Assembly (NCBI GenBank): GCA_005402585.1
Contig: BIFP01000007.1
Location: 210,920-274,919, forward strand
Reading direction: 5' to 3'
From: Micromonosporaceae bacterium KJ-029
GTDB taxonomy: Bacteria; Actinomycetota; Actinomycetes; Mycobacteriales; Micromonosporaceae
Length of the DNA stretch: 64,000 nucleotides
The position numbers and the translations under genes are program-made. A model generated the notes under the pieces. It searched no databases. It was given only the letters and a program-made list of their open reading frames with translations, and was not told the DNA's origin. This document shows positions 7,886 to 15,886 of this stretch, in pieces (position 1 is the stretch's first letter; the number at the start of each line of letters is the position of its first letter).

Positions 7886-9190
7886 TCACGCCAGCACCTC
7901 GGCGGCGGCGGAGCGGATCGCCTCGACCAGGATGGCCAGGCCCTCGCGAGCCTCCTCCTCGGTCAGGGTCAGCGGCGGGCCCATCCGCAGCACGTTGCCG
8001 TACAGCCCGCCCTTGCCGGCGAGCAGGCCGCCGGCCTTGCACGCCTCGAAGACGCGGGTGGCGAGCAGCGGGTCCGGCTCGGCGGTGCCGGGCCGGACGA
8101 ACTCGACGCCGAGCATCAGGCCCTTGCCGCGTACCTCGGCGACGCAGTCGAGGCCGCCCACCGCGGCGCGCAGGCCGTCGGCGAGGATCGCGCCGGTGCG
8201 GGCCGCGTTCGCCTGCAGGTCGTGGTCGAGCAGGTAGTCCAGGACCGCGTTGCCGGCGGCGGTGGAGATCGGGTTGCCGCCGAAGGTGGAGAAGCTGATC
8301 GCCGGTACCGACTCCAGCACGTCCGCCCGGCCGACCACGCCGGCCAGCGCGAACCCGTTGCCGATGCCCTTGGCGAAGGTGAGCAGGTCCGGGGTGACAC
8401 CGTGCGCCTGGTAGCCCCAGAAGTGCTCTCCGGTTCGCCCCCAGCCGGTCTGCACCTCGTCGGAGATGAACAGGATGCCCGACTCGTCGAGCACCTTCTT
8501 CCAGGCGGCGAAGAGGCCGTCCGGGGCGTGTACGAAACCGCCGACGCCCTGGATCGGCTCGGCGATCAGGCAGGCCACGTCGCCCGCGGTCTGGGTGGCG
8601 AGCACCTCGCGCAGATCCTCCACCGCCGCGTCGACCTGCTCGTCGGCGCCGAGGCGGGCGAGCAGGCCGCGGACCCGCTCACCGGAGTGCAGCCAGGCCA
8701 CCTGGAGCGGGTTGAGCGCGCTCGCCGACCAGCTGCGGTTGCCGGTGATGCCCATCGCCGCGTACGACCGGCCGTGGTAGCTGTTGCGCACGGCCAGGAT
8801 CTGGTGCGAGCGGCGGTAGTTGGTGGCCACCAGCAACGCGGCCTCGTTGGCCTCGGTGCCGGAGTTGGTGAAGAAGACCCGGGCGTCCGGGATGCCGGAG
8901 AGCCGGGCCACCTTCTCGGCCAGCTCGACCTGCTGGCGGATCAGGTAGAGCGTCGAGGTGTGCACGATCCCGGTCGCCAGCTGCCGCTGCACCGCCTCCC
9001 GGATCTCGGCGATGTCGTAGCCGATCATGTTGGTCAGCACCCCACCGAAGAAGTCCAGGTAGGTGCGGCCCTGCGCGTCGGTGACCCGACGGCCTTCGCC
9101 GGAGACGAGTTCGATCGGCTCGGCGTAGTAGAGCGGCATCCAGGACGGGAGCACGGCCCGGTGCCGGGCCAGCAGGTCGTCGGAGGTCAT
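7886..9190 (-). CDS. class III aminotransferase (PLP), probably beta-alanine or 3-aminoisobutyrate type
   Basis: PLP-dependent omega-aminotransferase of 434 residues. Conserved blocks: FFGGVLTNMIGY, FTNSGTEANEAAL (phosphate binding), NSYHGRS, ISDEVQTGWGRTG and the Schiff-base Lys in LTFAKGIGNGF near residue 270. Similar to AGXT2-like alanine-glyoxylate / 3-aminoisobutyrate-pyruvate aminotransferases. The product semialdehyde would feed mmsA, 58 bases downstream on the same strand, so the pair likely forms a valine or pyrimidine-derived beta-amino-acid pathway. ATG 9190 follows an AAGGG motif. Exact amino donor is not resolvable from sequence. Confidence 0.82.
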   Translation of the reverse strand: MTSDDLLARHRAVLPSWMPLYYAEPIELVSGEGRRVTDAQGRTYLDFFGGVLTNMIGYDIAEIREAVQRQLATGIVHTSTLYLIRQQVELAEKVARLSGIPDARVFFTNSGTEANEAALLVATNYRRSHQILAVRNSYHGRSYAAMGITGNRSWSASALNPLQVAWLHSGERVRGLLARLGADEQVDAAVEDLREVLATQTAGDVACLIAEPIQGVGGFVHAPDGLFAAWKKVLDESGILFISDEVQTGWGRTGEHFWGYQAHGVTPDLLTFAKGIGNGFALAGVVGRADVLESVPAISFSTFGGNPISTAAGNAVLDYLLDHDLQANAARTGAILADGLRAAVGGLDCVAEVRGKGLMLGVEFVRPGTAEPDPLLATRVFEACKAGGLLAGKGGLYGNVLRMGPPLTLTEEEAREGLAILVEAIRSAAAEVLA

Positions 9191-9433
9191 CGTCGCACCC
9201 TTCGGTTCGCGGTACCCGCACGCTTTCATCACCGTCGCTGGCCGGACAAGTGCCAACGTGTCGCGCGAGTGCCTGCCGCCGTTGACACAACGTCAACGCT
9301 TTCCGTCGCCGGCACGCGGCATGGCCGCGCTTCCCGTGGCGGCATCGGACTCCGGCCTGCGTTTTTCGTCAAGCGCCTCGGCCACGCCCACGATCCGGCC
9401 TGCGCCGCGCCGGGCTGCCGGTACGATCCGACC

Positions 9434-10630
9434 GTGCCCGACCGTCCCGCCCCACCTCCCGGGACCACCGGCCCAGCCGCGCCACGGCCGAACGCCGCGC
9501 TACCGCCTAACGCCGCGCCACCGCCTGACGCGACCTCAGCCGGCGACGCCGACGCGATCGTGCCACTGCCGCAAGCCGCGCCGGACATCGCCACCGGCAC
9601 CGCCGCCAGCGCGATCACCGACGGCATCGCCGGCTGGGTCGGCAGCGCCCCGCTACGGGAACTCGTGGCGCGCTTCGGTGGCCGGTGGCCGGGCGGTGAC
9701 CTCGCCGCGGTGCTCGCCGGGCTGGACGAGTTCTCCGCCCGGCACTGGGATTTCCGAGCCGGTCGGGAGCGGCCCGAGGCCCGGGAACCCGACCTCGACC
9801 CGGCCACCAGCAAGCTGGTGCACGCCGCTGCGGGCACGCTCGGCCTGGTCCGGCCGCAGCCGCCGGCCCGTACCCGGTACGCGCATCTGGTGGTGCTGGG
9901 CGGCCTGGCTCACGCCTGCCTGCGCCGGGTGGCGTACGCGGCACACCTGCTCCACGGCGTGGAGGTCAGCGGCGAGGTGGCGGTGCTGGGCAGTTACCGG
10001 CGGCTGTCCGAGGTGGAACTGGAAACCCTCGCCGAGGCGGGGGTGTCCGGCTGTGACACCGAGGTGGACGCGCTGGACGCGGCGGTCCGCCGCACGTTCG
10101 GGGTGACCGTGCCCGATGACGACGACGGCCTGGACGCCGACCACCCGCACCATTCCTGGTCGTCGCGGACCTACCGGCCCGACGGCACCCCGTCGGTGCG
10201 GGTGCTGGCCGCGCCGTCGAGCGAACCCGAGCGCCGTCGCGCGCACACCGCCGACACCCAGCGCTTCTGGGCCGGGCACGCCCAGCTCTCCCCCGGCGAG
10301 CCGGTGCTGCTGGTCACCGCGCCGATCTACGTGCCGTTCCAGCACTGCGACGCGCTGCGCACCCTCGCCGTGCCCTACGGCTGCGAGATCGACACGGTCG
10401 GCGTCGACCCCGCGCTGCCCGACGTGACCCGGTTGCCGGAGCCCACCCTCACCCCCGGCCGCTACCTCCAGGAGATCCGCTCGGCCATCCGCTCCATGCG
10501 CGCCCTGCACACCACCCTCGCCGATCCACCGTCCACAGTGACCGCGATGGCGGGAACCGAGCTGCGTCGCGCCGGGTGGGCCGGCCGGTCCGACGGAACC
10601 GGCGCGGCGCAGCGGCCGTCCGACCCATGA
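9434..10630 (+). CDS. conserved protein of unknown function, possible YdcF/DUF218-like fold
   Basis: A 398-residue protein with no signal peptide. The first 50 residues are Pro/Ala-rich and probably disordered. Later blocks (YAHLVVLGGLAHACLRRV, VAVLGSYRRLS, PVLLVTAPIYVPFQHCDAL, YGCEIDTVGVD) alternate beta-alpha and recall the layout of DUF218/YdcF proteins, which is only a fold-level suggestion. TACGAT at 9422-9427 ends six bases before GTG 9434, giving a leaderless start. The next gene follows after 30 bases on the same strand and could be co-transcribed. Confidence 0.6.
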   Translation: MPDRPAPPPGTTGPAAPRPNAALPPNAAPPPDATSAGDADAIVPLPQAAPDIATGTAASAITDGIAGWVGSAPLRELVARFGGRWPGGDLAAVLAGLDEFSARHWDFRAGRERPEAREPDLDPATSKLVHAAAGTLGLVRPQPPARTRYAHLVVLGGLAHACLRRVAYAAHLLHGVEVSGEVAVLGSYRRLSEVELETLAEAGVSGCDTEVDALDAAVRRTFGVTVPDDDDGLDADHPHHSWSSRTYRPDGTPSVRVLAAPSSEPERRRAHTADTQRFWAGHAQLSPGEPVLLVTAPIYVPFQHCDALRTLAVPYGCEIDTVGVDPALPDVTRLPEPTLTPGRYLQEIRSAIRSMRALHTTLADPPSTVTAMAGTELRRAGWAGRSDGTGAAQRPSDP

Positions 10631-10660
10631 CGGCACCGAAGACGTGAACAGGAGGAGCGG

Positions 10661-11224
10661 ATGGCTCACCCGTCCCACCGTGGCCGGCGAGGAGTGCTGC
10701 TGCTGGCGCTGGCCATTGCCGGCTCGGTCCTCTCGCCCGGCTGCGGCGACCGGGCGGCACCCCGCTCGGCTGCAGAGGATCCGGAGTTGGTGGGCGCCGC
10801 CCAGACCGTGGAGGCGGACCTGCGGCAGTCGTTCGAGGACACCTTCGCCGGGCTCCAGCTCGACCACGCGGAGAGCCGGCTGATCGTCTACCGGCGGCCG
10901 GACCCCCGGCTGGACGCCCGGGTACGGGACCTTGCCCCGTCGGTCACCGTCGACCTCCGGGACGCGGCGTACTCGCTGGCCGACATGCGGCGCACGGTGG
11001 ACCGTATCGTCGCCGACGGCGGGTACTGGGCCGCCCGGGGAATCACGATCACCGGGGCGGCACCCCGACCGGACGGCTCCGGGGTCTCGGTCTACACCCG
11101 CACCGGCGACGACGCGGAGCGGTCGGCGCTGTCCGAACGCTATCCCGAGATGCCACTCGACGTGGAGAAGCGGACCATCGTGCCGCCGACCCACCAACCG
11201 CCGTCCGACATCGTGATCGGCTGA
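10661..11224 (+). CDS. lipoprotein resembling the propeptide of the neighbouring protease
   Basis: A 187-residue predicted lipoprotein: a signal peptide ends in SVLSPGC (Cys28), then a small alpha/beta domain. ITITGAAPRPDGSGVSVYT and the preceding VTVDLRDAAYSLADMRRTVD block match in order and spacing the propeptide of the serine protease encoded convergently at 11306-12676 (MAAMPMPDGSGIKVNI and ITVVVRPAPYTEAELRREVE). It could act as a surface-tethered inhibitor or folding helper for that protease. AGGAGGA lies five bases before the ATG. The similarity was seen by eye; the function is inferred. Confidence 0.7.
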   Translation: MAHPSHRGRRGVLLLALAIAGSVLSPGCGDRAAPRSAAEDPELVGAAQTVEADLRQSFEDTFAGLQLDHAESRLIVYRRPDPRLDARVRDLAPSVTVDLRDAAYSLADMRRTVDRIVADGGYWAARGITITGAAPRPDGSGVSVYTRTGDDAERSALSERYPEMPLDVEKRTIVPPTHQPPSDIVIG

Positions 11225-11259
11225 ACGAGCCGCCCGGGGGCGTGCCCCGAAGCCCGGCG

Positions 11260-11291
11260 GAGCCCGGCCGAACGAGGTGTCGGCCGGGCTC
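11260..11291. terminator. bidirectional terminator
   Basis: GAGCCCGGCCGA (11260-11271) and TCGGCCGGGCTC (11280-11291) form a perfect 12-base-pair stem with an eight-base loop. It lies between the converging ends of the lipoprotein and protease genes. It has no T-tract on either strand, as is common in high-GC actinobacteria. Confidence 0.75.
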
Positions 11292-11305
11292 CCGGGACTC
11301 GTCGG

Positions 11306-12676
11306 TCAGCCGACGTTGATCCGTACGCCGATGGTGTTCATGATGTCCATGACCTCGCCGTAGAGGACGCTCGACGAGCACCTCCGGCCGGTGTAGACGT
11401 AGCCGGTGCAGGGCCGTTCGAGTTCGAGGTCGATCGCGGAGATGACGCCCCGGGCGATAGCCCGCTGGTCCGACGTCCGGATGGCGTAGACCGGGCCGCC
11501 GCTGTCCCCGTTGCCGGCCACGGAAACACCGGGCAGCTGCGCGTTGACCATGTTGGTCATCACGCCGACGCCGTGCGCCGGCGGGTCGAACCGGTACGAG
11601 ATGCCGGTGGCGGCCACCCGGATCCCGCACACCGTCCCGGTGTACGAGCCGGAGGTGCAGACCAGGTCCCCGATGGTGTTCCGGCTCGCGCCGCCGACCC
11701 GGATTCCGCTCGTCGCGCCGAGGTCGTTGTTGTTGGGGTTTACCGGTGGGCCGTGGTAGACGGCGTTACCCGCGCCGTCCGGAGTCAGGATGGCGTGTCC
11801 GTCGTGCGCGAGGGCGCGGGAGGTGATGACGCTGCCGTACGTGTTCCGCTCCGGGCCGTTGCCGAAGTTCACCGCGCCCGTACGCCACTCACCCTGGCCG
11901 CAGTGGGCCGCGCTGAGCAGGTACGTCGCGGCACCGTTGAGCCCGGTCACCCCGAACGCGTTGCTGCAGCTCCCACCGGCGGTGCGCTCCATGTAGCCGC
12001 CACCCCAGAAGGGACCCCAGTCGTACCAGCGGCTGGCGGGGGCGAGTTCGCTGCTCACGTCGACGGTGAGCGGGAACTCGCTGTCGAGCGCGGGTACCGA
12101 CCGCAACGCGGACGCCGGGCTGGTGCCGGCCGGCAGACCGCCGATGTTGACCTTGATGCCGCTGCCGTCCGGCATCGGCATCGCCGCCATGACCCGTTGG
12201 CCGGACGGCTTGCCGGTGTGCAGCGGCAGCCGGACGAGGCGTTCCACCTCACGGCGCAGTTCCGCCTCGGTGTAGGGGGCTGGCCGGACGACGACCGTGA
12301 TGCCCGTGCTGCGGGCGCGGCCGATCTCGGCGGTGATCGTCTCCGGCATCGTGCCGTGCCAGTAGAGCCGCAGGGTGTTCCGTTCCGGCTCGACGGCGAT
12401 CCCCGCCACGTCGCCGGAGCCCTTCGCGCCCTTGCCGGCGAGGGCCCGGATGGTCGTGACGACCCGGCTCAGTTCCTCCTGTGCCCGCATGGCGGCGAGC
12501 AGTTCCGGGGTCATCCCGGGCGTCTTCGCCAGGAGGTCCTCAACGCCGCTGACGACGGACCTGTCCGGGACGGACGGACCGGGATCGGCCAGTGCGGCCG
12601 AGGGTGTGGCGGCCACGGCGACCGCCAGCACCGTGACGAGCGCAGCCGGACGCAGGGCGGACAAGCGTTTTCCCAT
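11306..12676 (-). CDS. secreted trypsin-like serine protease with propeptide (S1 family)
   Basis: A 456-residue pre-pro-protease. The signal peptide (AALVTVLAVAVAATPSAALA) ends near residue 31. A roughly 200-residue pro-region follows, then a chymotrypsin-fold domain with His in SAAHCGQ (near 254), probable Asp in AHDGHAIL (near 292) and Ser in GNGDSGGP (near 392). Several cysteines fit disulfides. ATG 12676 follows GGGGAG; a longer in-frame start at 12721 has no ribosome site. Resembles streptogrisin/alpha-lytic-type proteases that need their propeptide to fold. It likely degrades extracellular protein. Confidence 0.85.
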   Translation of the reverse strand: MGKRLSALRPAALVTVLAVAVAATPSAALADPGPSVPDRSVVSGVEDLLAKTPGMTPELLAAMRAQEELSRVVTTIRALAGKGAKGSGDVAGIAVEPERNTLRLYWHGTMPETITAEIGRARSTGITVVVRPAPYTEAELRREVERLVRLPLHTGKPSGQRVMAAMPMPDGSGIKVNIGGLPAGTSPASALRSVPALDSEFPLTVDVSSELAPASRWYDWGPFWGGGYMERTAGGSCSNAFGVTGLNGAATYLLSAAHCGQGEWRTGAVNFGNGPERNTYGSVITSRALAHDGHAILTPDGAGNAVYHGPPVNPNNNDLGATSGIRVGGASRNTIGDLVCTSGSYTGTVCGIRVAATGISYRFDPPAHGVGVMTNMVNAQLPGVSVAGNGDSGGPVYAIRTSDQRAIARGVISAIDLELERPCTGYVYTGRRCSSSVLYGEVMDIMNTIGVRINVG

Positions 12677-12795
12677 GAACACTCCCCGAAGTGCTGGGTA
12701 CGGTGTGACCCACCGAGACATCGATGATCACATCTGCCTGGTTGCCGACCGTAATTGATGCTCATACGATCCGCAACACCCTTCAAGGGATGTTC

Positions 12796-13023
12796 ATGGA
12801 TGCGACGCCCGCCGGCACTTCCGCCCAGGGCAAGGTCGCCAAGCCAGCTCTGCTGGTGGCGATGTCGATGGCGGCGCTGCCGGTACCGGGCGCCGTGTGG
12901 GCTATCTCGGGGCGGTGGCGCGGACCGCCTCGGCGAAGACTTCGGAGCGGTGTTCGAAGTTGCGGAACCGGCCGTAGCTCGGTGCGGCCGGGGAGAGCAG
13001 CACCACCCCGCCGGCCGGAGTGA
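12796..13023 (+). pseudogene. orphan signal-peptide-like open frame, possible gene remnant
   Basis: A -10-like TACGAT (12765-12770), AAGGGA (12785-12790) and ATG 12796 open a frame whose first 36 residues look like an export signal: charged AQGKVAKP, then hydrophobic ALLVAMSMAALPVPGAVWA. From about 12902 the frame runs antisense into the 3' end of murD2 and becomes Arg/Pro-rich, as expected for a shadow frame. It may be the 5' fragment of a lost secreted-protein gene, or chance. Confidence 0.3.
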
Positions 13024-14251
13024 CCTGGCGAGCCAACTGCACCGCGTCGGTGAGGTCCTCGACCAGTTCGGTACGCACCTTCGGCAACCCGTCGAGCGCC
13101 TCGACGATGCGCGGGCCGCTGTCCGGGATGCCGATCACGGTGAGTTCCCGCTCGGCCAGATGGTCCCGCAGCGGTGCGTAGTCGACGCCCCGGTCGTTGC
13201 CGCCGACGATCACGGTCAACGGCCGCCCGTCGTACGCGTCAATGGCGTGCATGGCCGCGTACGGGCTGGTCGCGAGGGTGTCGTCGACGAAGGTCAGGCC
13301 GGACGGGTCGGCGATCTCGGTCAGCCGGTGGGCCAGTCCCTGGAACTCGGCCACCGCCACGGCCAGGGTGTCCTTGCGGTCGACCAGGTCCACGCCGAGC
13401 GCGTCGAGCACGGCCAGGGCCACGCAGAGGTTGCCCTCGTTGTGCCGGCCGACCAGCGGCAGCACCGCCCGGGGGAACAGCGGCTGGTCGACCCGGTGGA
13501 ACCAGGGCGTACCGTCCGGCCCGGCGGCCACGTTCACCGAGTCTGCGCTGCCGGCGCGGATCGCCGCCCGGTCGCCCAGTTCGAACGCCAGCCGCGGGTC
13601 GGCGCCGTTGACGACCACGGTGCGTGGGCCGTACGCGAGCAGGTTGAGCTTGTCCCGGTAGTACTCCCGCTCACCGCCGTGCGCGTCGAGGTGCTCGGGG
13701 AACAGCGCGGTGACCACCGCGACCCGGGGCGACTCGGTCAGGTCGCTGCACTGGTAGCTGGACAGCTCCAGCACGTACAGCTCCGCCTCCGGCAGGTCCA
13801 GCGTCGGCACGCCGATGTTGCCGCCGAAGACGTTCGGTCGGCCCACCGCGGTCAGCAGGTGGCTGATCAGGCTCGATGTGGTGCTCTTGCCCTTGCTGCC
13901 GGTCACCCCGATGGTGCGGTCGCCGTGGTCGGCCATCCACAGCGAGGTGCCCTGGGTGATGGTGGCGCCCCGGCGACGCAGCTCCACCAGCCACGGGTGG
14001 GTCTGTGGCACGCCCGGCGAGCGGACCACCACGTCGGCGGCGGCCAGCCGGGCGAAGCCCTCCTCGCCGGTGACCAGCGGGGCGGCCTCCGCCAGCGGCC
14101 CGTCCCAGGGCAGCGAGAGGAAGTTGGCGCTGTCGTCGACGGCGACCAGGTCCGCCGGGCCGTGGGCGGCGATCGCGATCACCGCGGCCCGCCCCTCCCG
14201 GCCGGCCCCCCAGACGGCGACGGTACGTCCGCGCAGGTCAGACAGGCGCAC
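12902..14251 (-). CDS. murD2: MurD2-type UDP-MurNAc-L-alanine--L-glutamate ligase
   Basis: Mur ligase of 449 residues: N-terminal Rossmann-like UDP-binding part (VAVWGAGREG), ATP loop GVTGSKGKST near residue 112, central ELSSYQCSDL and PEHLDAH blocks, and C-terminal domain with VGGNDRGVDY and SPAAPSYGRF. Ordinary MurD adds D-Glu. The divergent gene 90 bases away encodes MurL, so this copy is assigned to the MurD2 branch, which adds L-Glu for later epimerisation. GTG 14251 follows GAGGAGAA. In Micromonospora the acceptor may carry Gly rather than L-Ala; that is inferred from the reported wall chemistry. Plain MurD is the alternative. Confidence 0.77.
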   Translation of the reverse strand: MRLSDLRGRTVAVWGAGREGRAAVIAIAAHGPADLVAVDDSANFLSLPWDGPLAEAAPLVTGEEGFARLAAADVVVRSPGVPQTHPWLVELRRRGATITQGTSLWMADHGDRTIGVTGSKGKSTTSSLISHLLTAVGRPNVFGGNIGVPTLDLPEAELYVLELSSYQCSDLTESPRVAVVTALFPEHLDAHGGEREYYRDKLNLLAYGPRTVVVNGADPRLAFELGDRAAIRAGSADSVNVAAGPDGTPWFHRVDQPLFPRAVLPLVGRHNEGNLCVALAVLDALGVDLVDRKDTLAVAVAEFQGLAHRLTEIADPSGLTFVDDTLATSPYAAMHAIDAYDGRPLTVIVGGNDRGVDYAPLRDHLAERELTVIGIPDSGPRIVEALDGLPKVRTELVEDLTDAVQLARQVTPAGGVVLLSPAAPSYGRFRNFEHRSEVFAEAVRATAPR

Positions 14252-14330
14252 AGGGTTCTCCTCGGGTTCGGCGGCGGCAGGGCACGGGCACGGTCCGGCG
14301 GAGCCGGGCACGGCCGGACGAACCAGGGCC

Positions 14331-14344
14331 TAGTATGGCGTGTG
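14331..14344 (+). promoter_or_regulatory. leaderless promoter of murL
   Basis: TAGTAT (14331-14336) is a close match to a -10 element and ends five bases before GTG 14342, so the transcript should begin at or next to the start codon. No Shine-Dalgarno is present. No convincing -35 element was found. Confidence 0.5.
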
Positions 14345-15697
14345 CCCAATACGCAGCTCCGGCGGATGGACGCCTTCACCTTCCCGTCCTACTCGATCGA
14401 CCTCTCCACCGGGGAGGTGTTGTTCGACTACGCCCTGACCGGGCCCGACGGCGAGCAGCGATTCACCGAGGTGATCGCGCTGCCGGTGCCCGAGGAGTCA
14501 CCGTCGGACGCCGCCGTGGCCGCGCTCGGCCGGGTGCTGGAACTGCTGCACGTCGTCGCCGGGGTCAGCTACTACAAGACCGCCGCACCGGGGCAGCTGG
14601 TGCTGCCGGCGCCGCTGGGCCCGGCCGCCGCCGAGTTCGTCCGGGCCGTCTACACCAAGGGCCTGGCCGAGTACGCGTACCGAAACCAGCTCCCGCACGT
14701 GCTGGAACTGACCCCGCGGATCCCGGACGGCCGGGTGCGGCCCGCCGCCGAGTACGACAACTCCGACCGGCGCCCGTTGTCGGCGGTCGGCGGTGGCAAG
14801 GACTCGATCGTCAGCCTGGAGGCGCTGCGCCGGGCCGGCCTCGACCCGGTGCCCTTCTCGGTCAACCCGAACCATGTGATCAACGCGGTGAACGCGGCGT
14901 CCGGGCTCACCCCGCTGGCCGCCCGGCGGCGCATCGACCCGGTGCTGTTCGAGCTGAACGCGGCCGGCGCCCGTAACGGACACATCCCGGTCACCGCGAT
15001 CAACTCGCTGATCGCGGTCGCCACCGCGGTACTGCACGGTCTGGGCCCGGTGGTGATGTCCAACGAGCGTTCGGCGTCGGACCCGAACCTGATCTGGAAC
15101 GGTCACGAGATCAACCACCAGTGGTCCAAGGGGGTGGAGGCCGAGGGGCTGCTACGGGCGGCCCTCGCGGAGCACGCGGGGCTGGCCGAGCCGTACTTCT
15201 CTCTGCTGCGCCCGCTCTCGGAGCTGCACATCGCCCGGCTGTTCGCCTCGATCGACCGCTACGACGATGTGGTGACCAGCTGCAACGCGGCGTTCAAGCT
15301 GCGCGACGCCAGCGAGCGGTGGTGCCGCGACTGCCCCAAGTGTCGGTTCGTCTTCCTGGCCCTGGCGCCGTTCATGCCCCGTGAGCGGATCACCCACATC
15401 TTCGGCGGGGACCTGCTCGCCGACGAGACACAGATCCCCGGCTACCGCGAGCTGCTCGGCGTGGACGGGCACAAGCCGTTCGAGTGCGTCGGCGAGGTGG
15501 AGGAGTCGGTGGTGGCGCTGAGCCTGCTCGCCGAGCAGCCCGACTGGCGGGACACTCCGGTCGTCCAGGCCCTGGTAGCCGCGGTTCCCGACACCGCCTG
15601 GGCCACCGCCGCCGCCTCCGACGCCTTCACCCCCGGCGGCGGCCCCAACTACGTCCCGCCCACCTACACCAAGGCCCTCCACTCCCTCACCACCTAG
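14342..15697 (+). CDS. murL: UDP-MurNAc-L-alanyl-L-glutamate epimerase (MurL)
   Basis: A 451-residue cytosolic enzyme of the MurL family, which in an ATP-dependent reaction inverts the terminal L-Glu of UDP-MurNAc-L-Ala-L-Glu to D-Glu. A PP-loop-like VGGGKDSIVSLEALRRAG lies near 149-166, followed by MSNERSASDPN, GHEINHQWSKG and a cysteine cluster CRDCPKCRF near residue 332. GTG 14342 is chosen because of the TAGTAT box; ATG 14366 is the alternative. With divergent murD2 it forms the two-step route that replaces glutamate racemase plus ordinary MurD. Confidence 0.85.
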   Translation: MPNTQLRRMDAFTFPSYSIDLSTGEVLFDYALTGPDGEQRFTEVIALPVPEESPSDAAVAALGRVLELLHVVAGVSYYKTAAPGQLVLPAPLGPAAAEFVRAVYTKGLAEYAYRNQLPHVLELTPRIPDGRVRPAAEYDNSDRRPLSAVGGGKDSIVSLEALRRAGLDPVPFSVNPNHVINAVNAASGLTPLAARRRIDPVLFELNAAGARNGHIPVTAINSLIAVATAVLHGLGPVVMSNERSASDPNLIWNGHEINHQWSKGVEAEGLLRAALAEHAGLAEPYFSLLRPLSELHIARLFASIDRYDDVVTSCNAAFKLRDASERWCRDCPKCRFVFLALAPFMPRERITHIFGGDLLADETQIPGYRELLGVDGHKPFECVGEVEESVVALSLLAEQPDWRDTPVVQALVAAVPDTAWATAAASDAFTPGGGPNYVPPTYTKALHSLTT

Positions 15698-15699
15698 CG

Positions 15700-15885
15700 C
15701 CCCACCCGCCCCCGCCCCGCCGCCCCGCCCCGCCCCGCCCCGCCGATCATGGACTTGTGGTGGGCGCTTTGCACCGCTTCGGGGCTTTTGCGGGGCACCA
15801 CAACTGCATGATCGGCGCGAGGGTGCGGGCGGGACGGGGGCGGGTGGGGGCGGGGCGAGGCGAGGCGAGGCGAGGCGAGGGGCGG
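15700..15885. repeat. GATC-ended palindrome flanked by C-rich and GGCGA pentamer tracts
   Basis: The region between convergent murL and pucR holds a run of CGCCC-type units (to 15744), an inverted repeat with ends CCGATCATGGACTTGTGGTG and CACCACAACTGCATGATCGG (about 15743-15815), and five GGCGA units (about 15853-15880). The palindrome can fold from either strand and probably ends both transcripts. The flanking pentamers resemble slippage-prone microsatellites. Confidence 0.6.
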
Positions 15886-15886
15886 G

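Noticed and set aside
7211..9433. Very long open frames antisense to mmsA and the aminotransferase
   Set aside because: They are Arg/Ala/Pro-rich, lack motifs and arise from high GC. The minus-strand genes have catalytic motifs.
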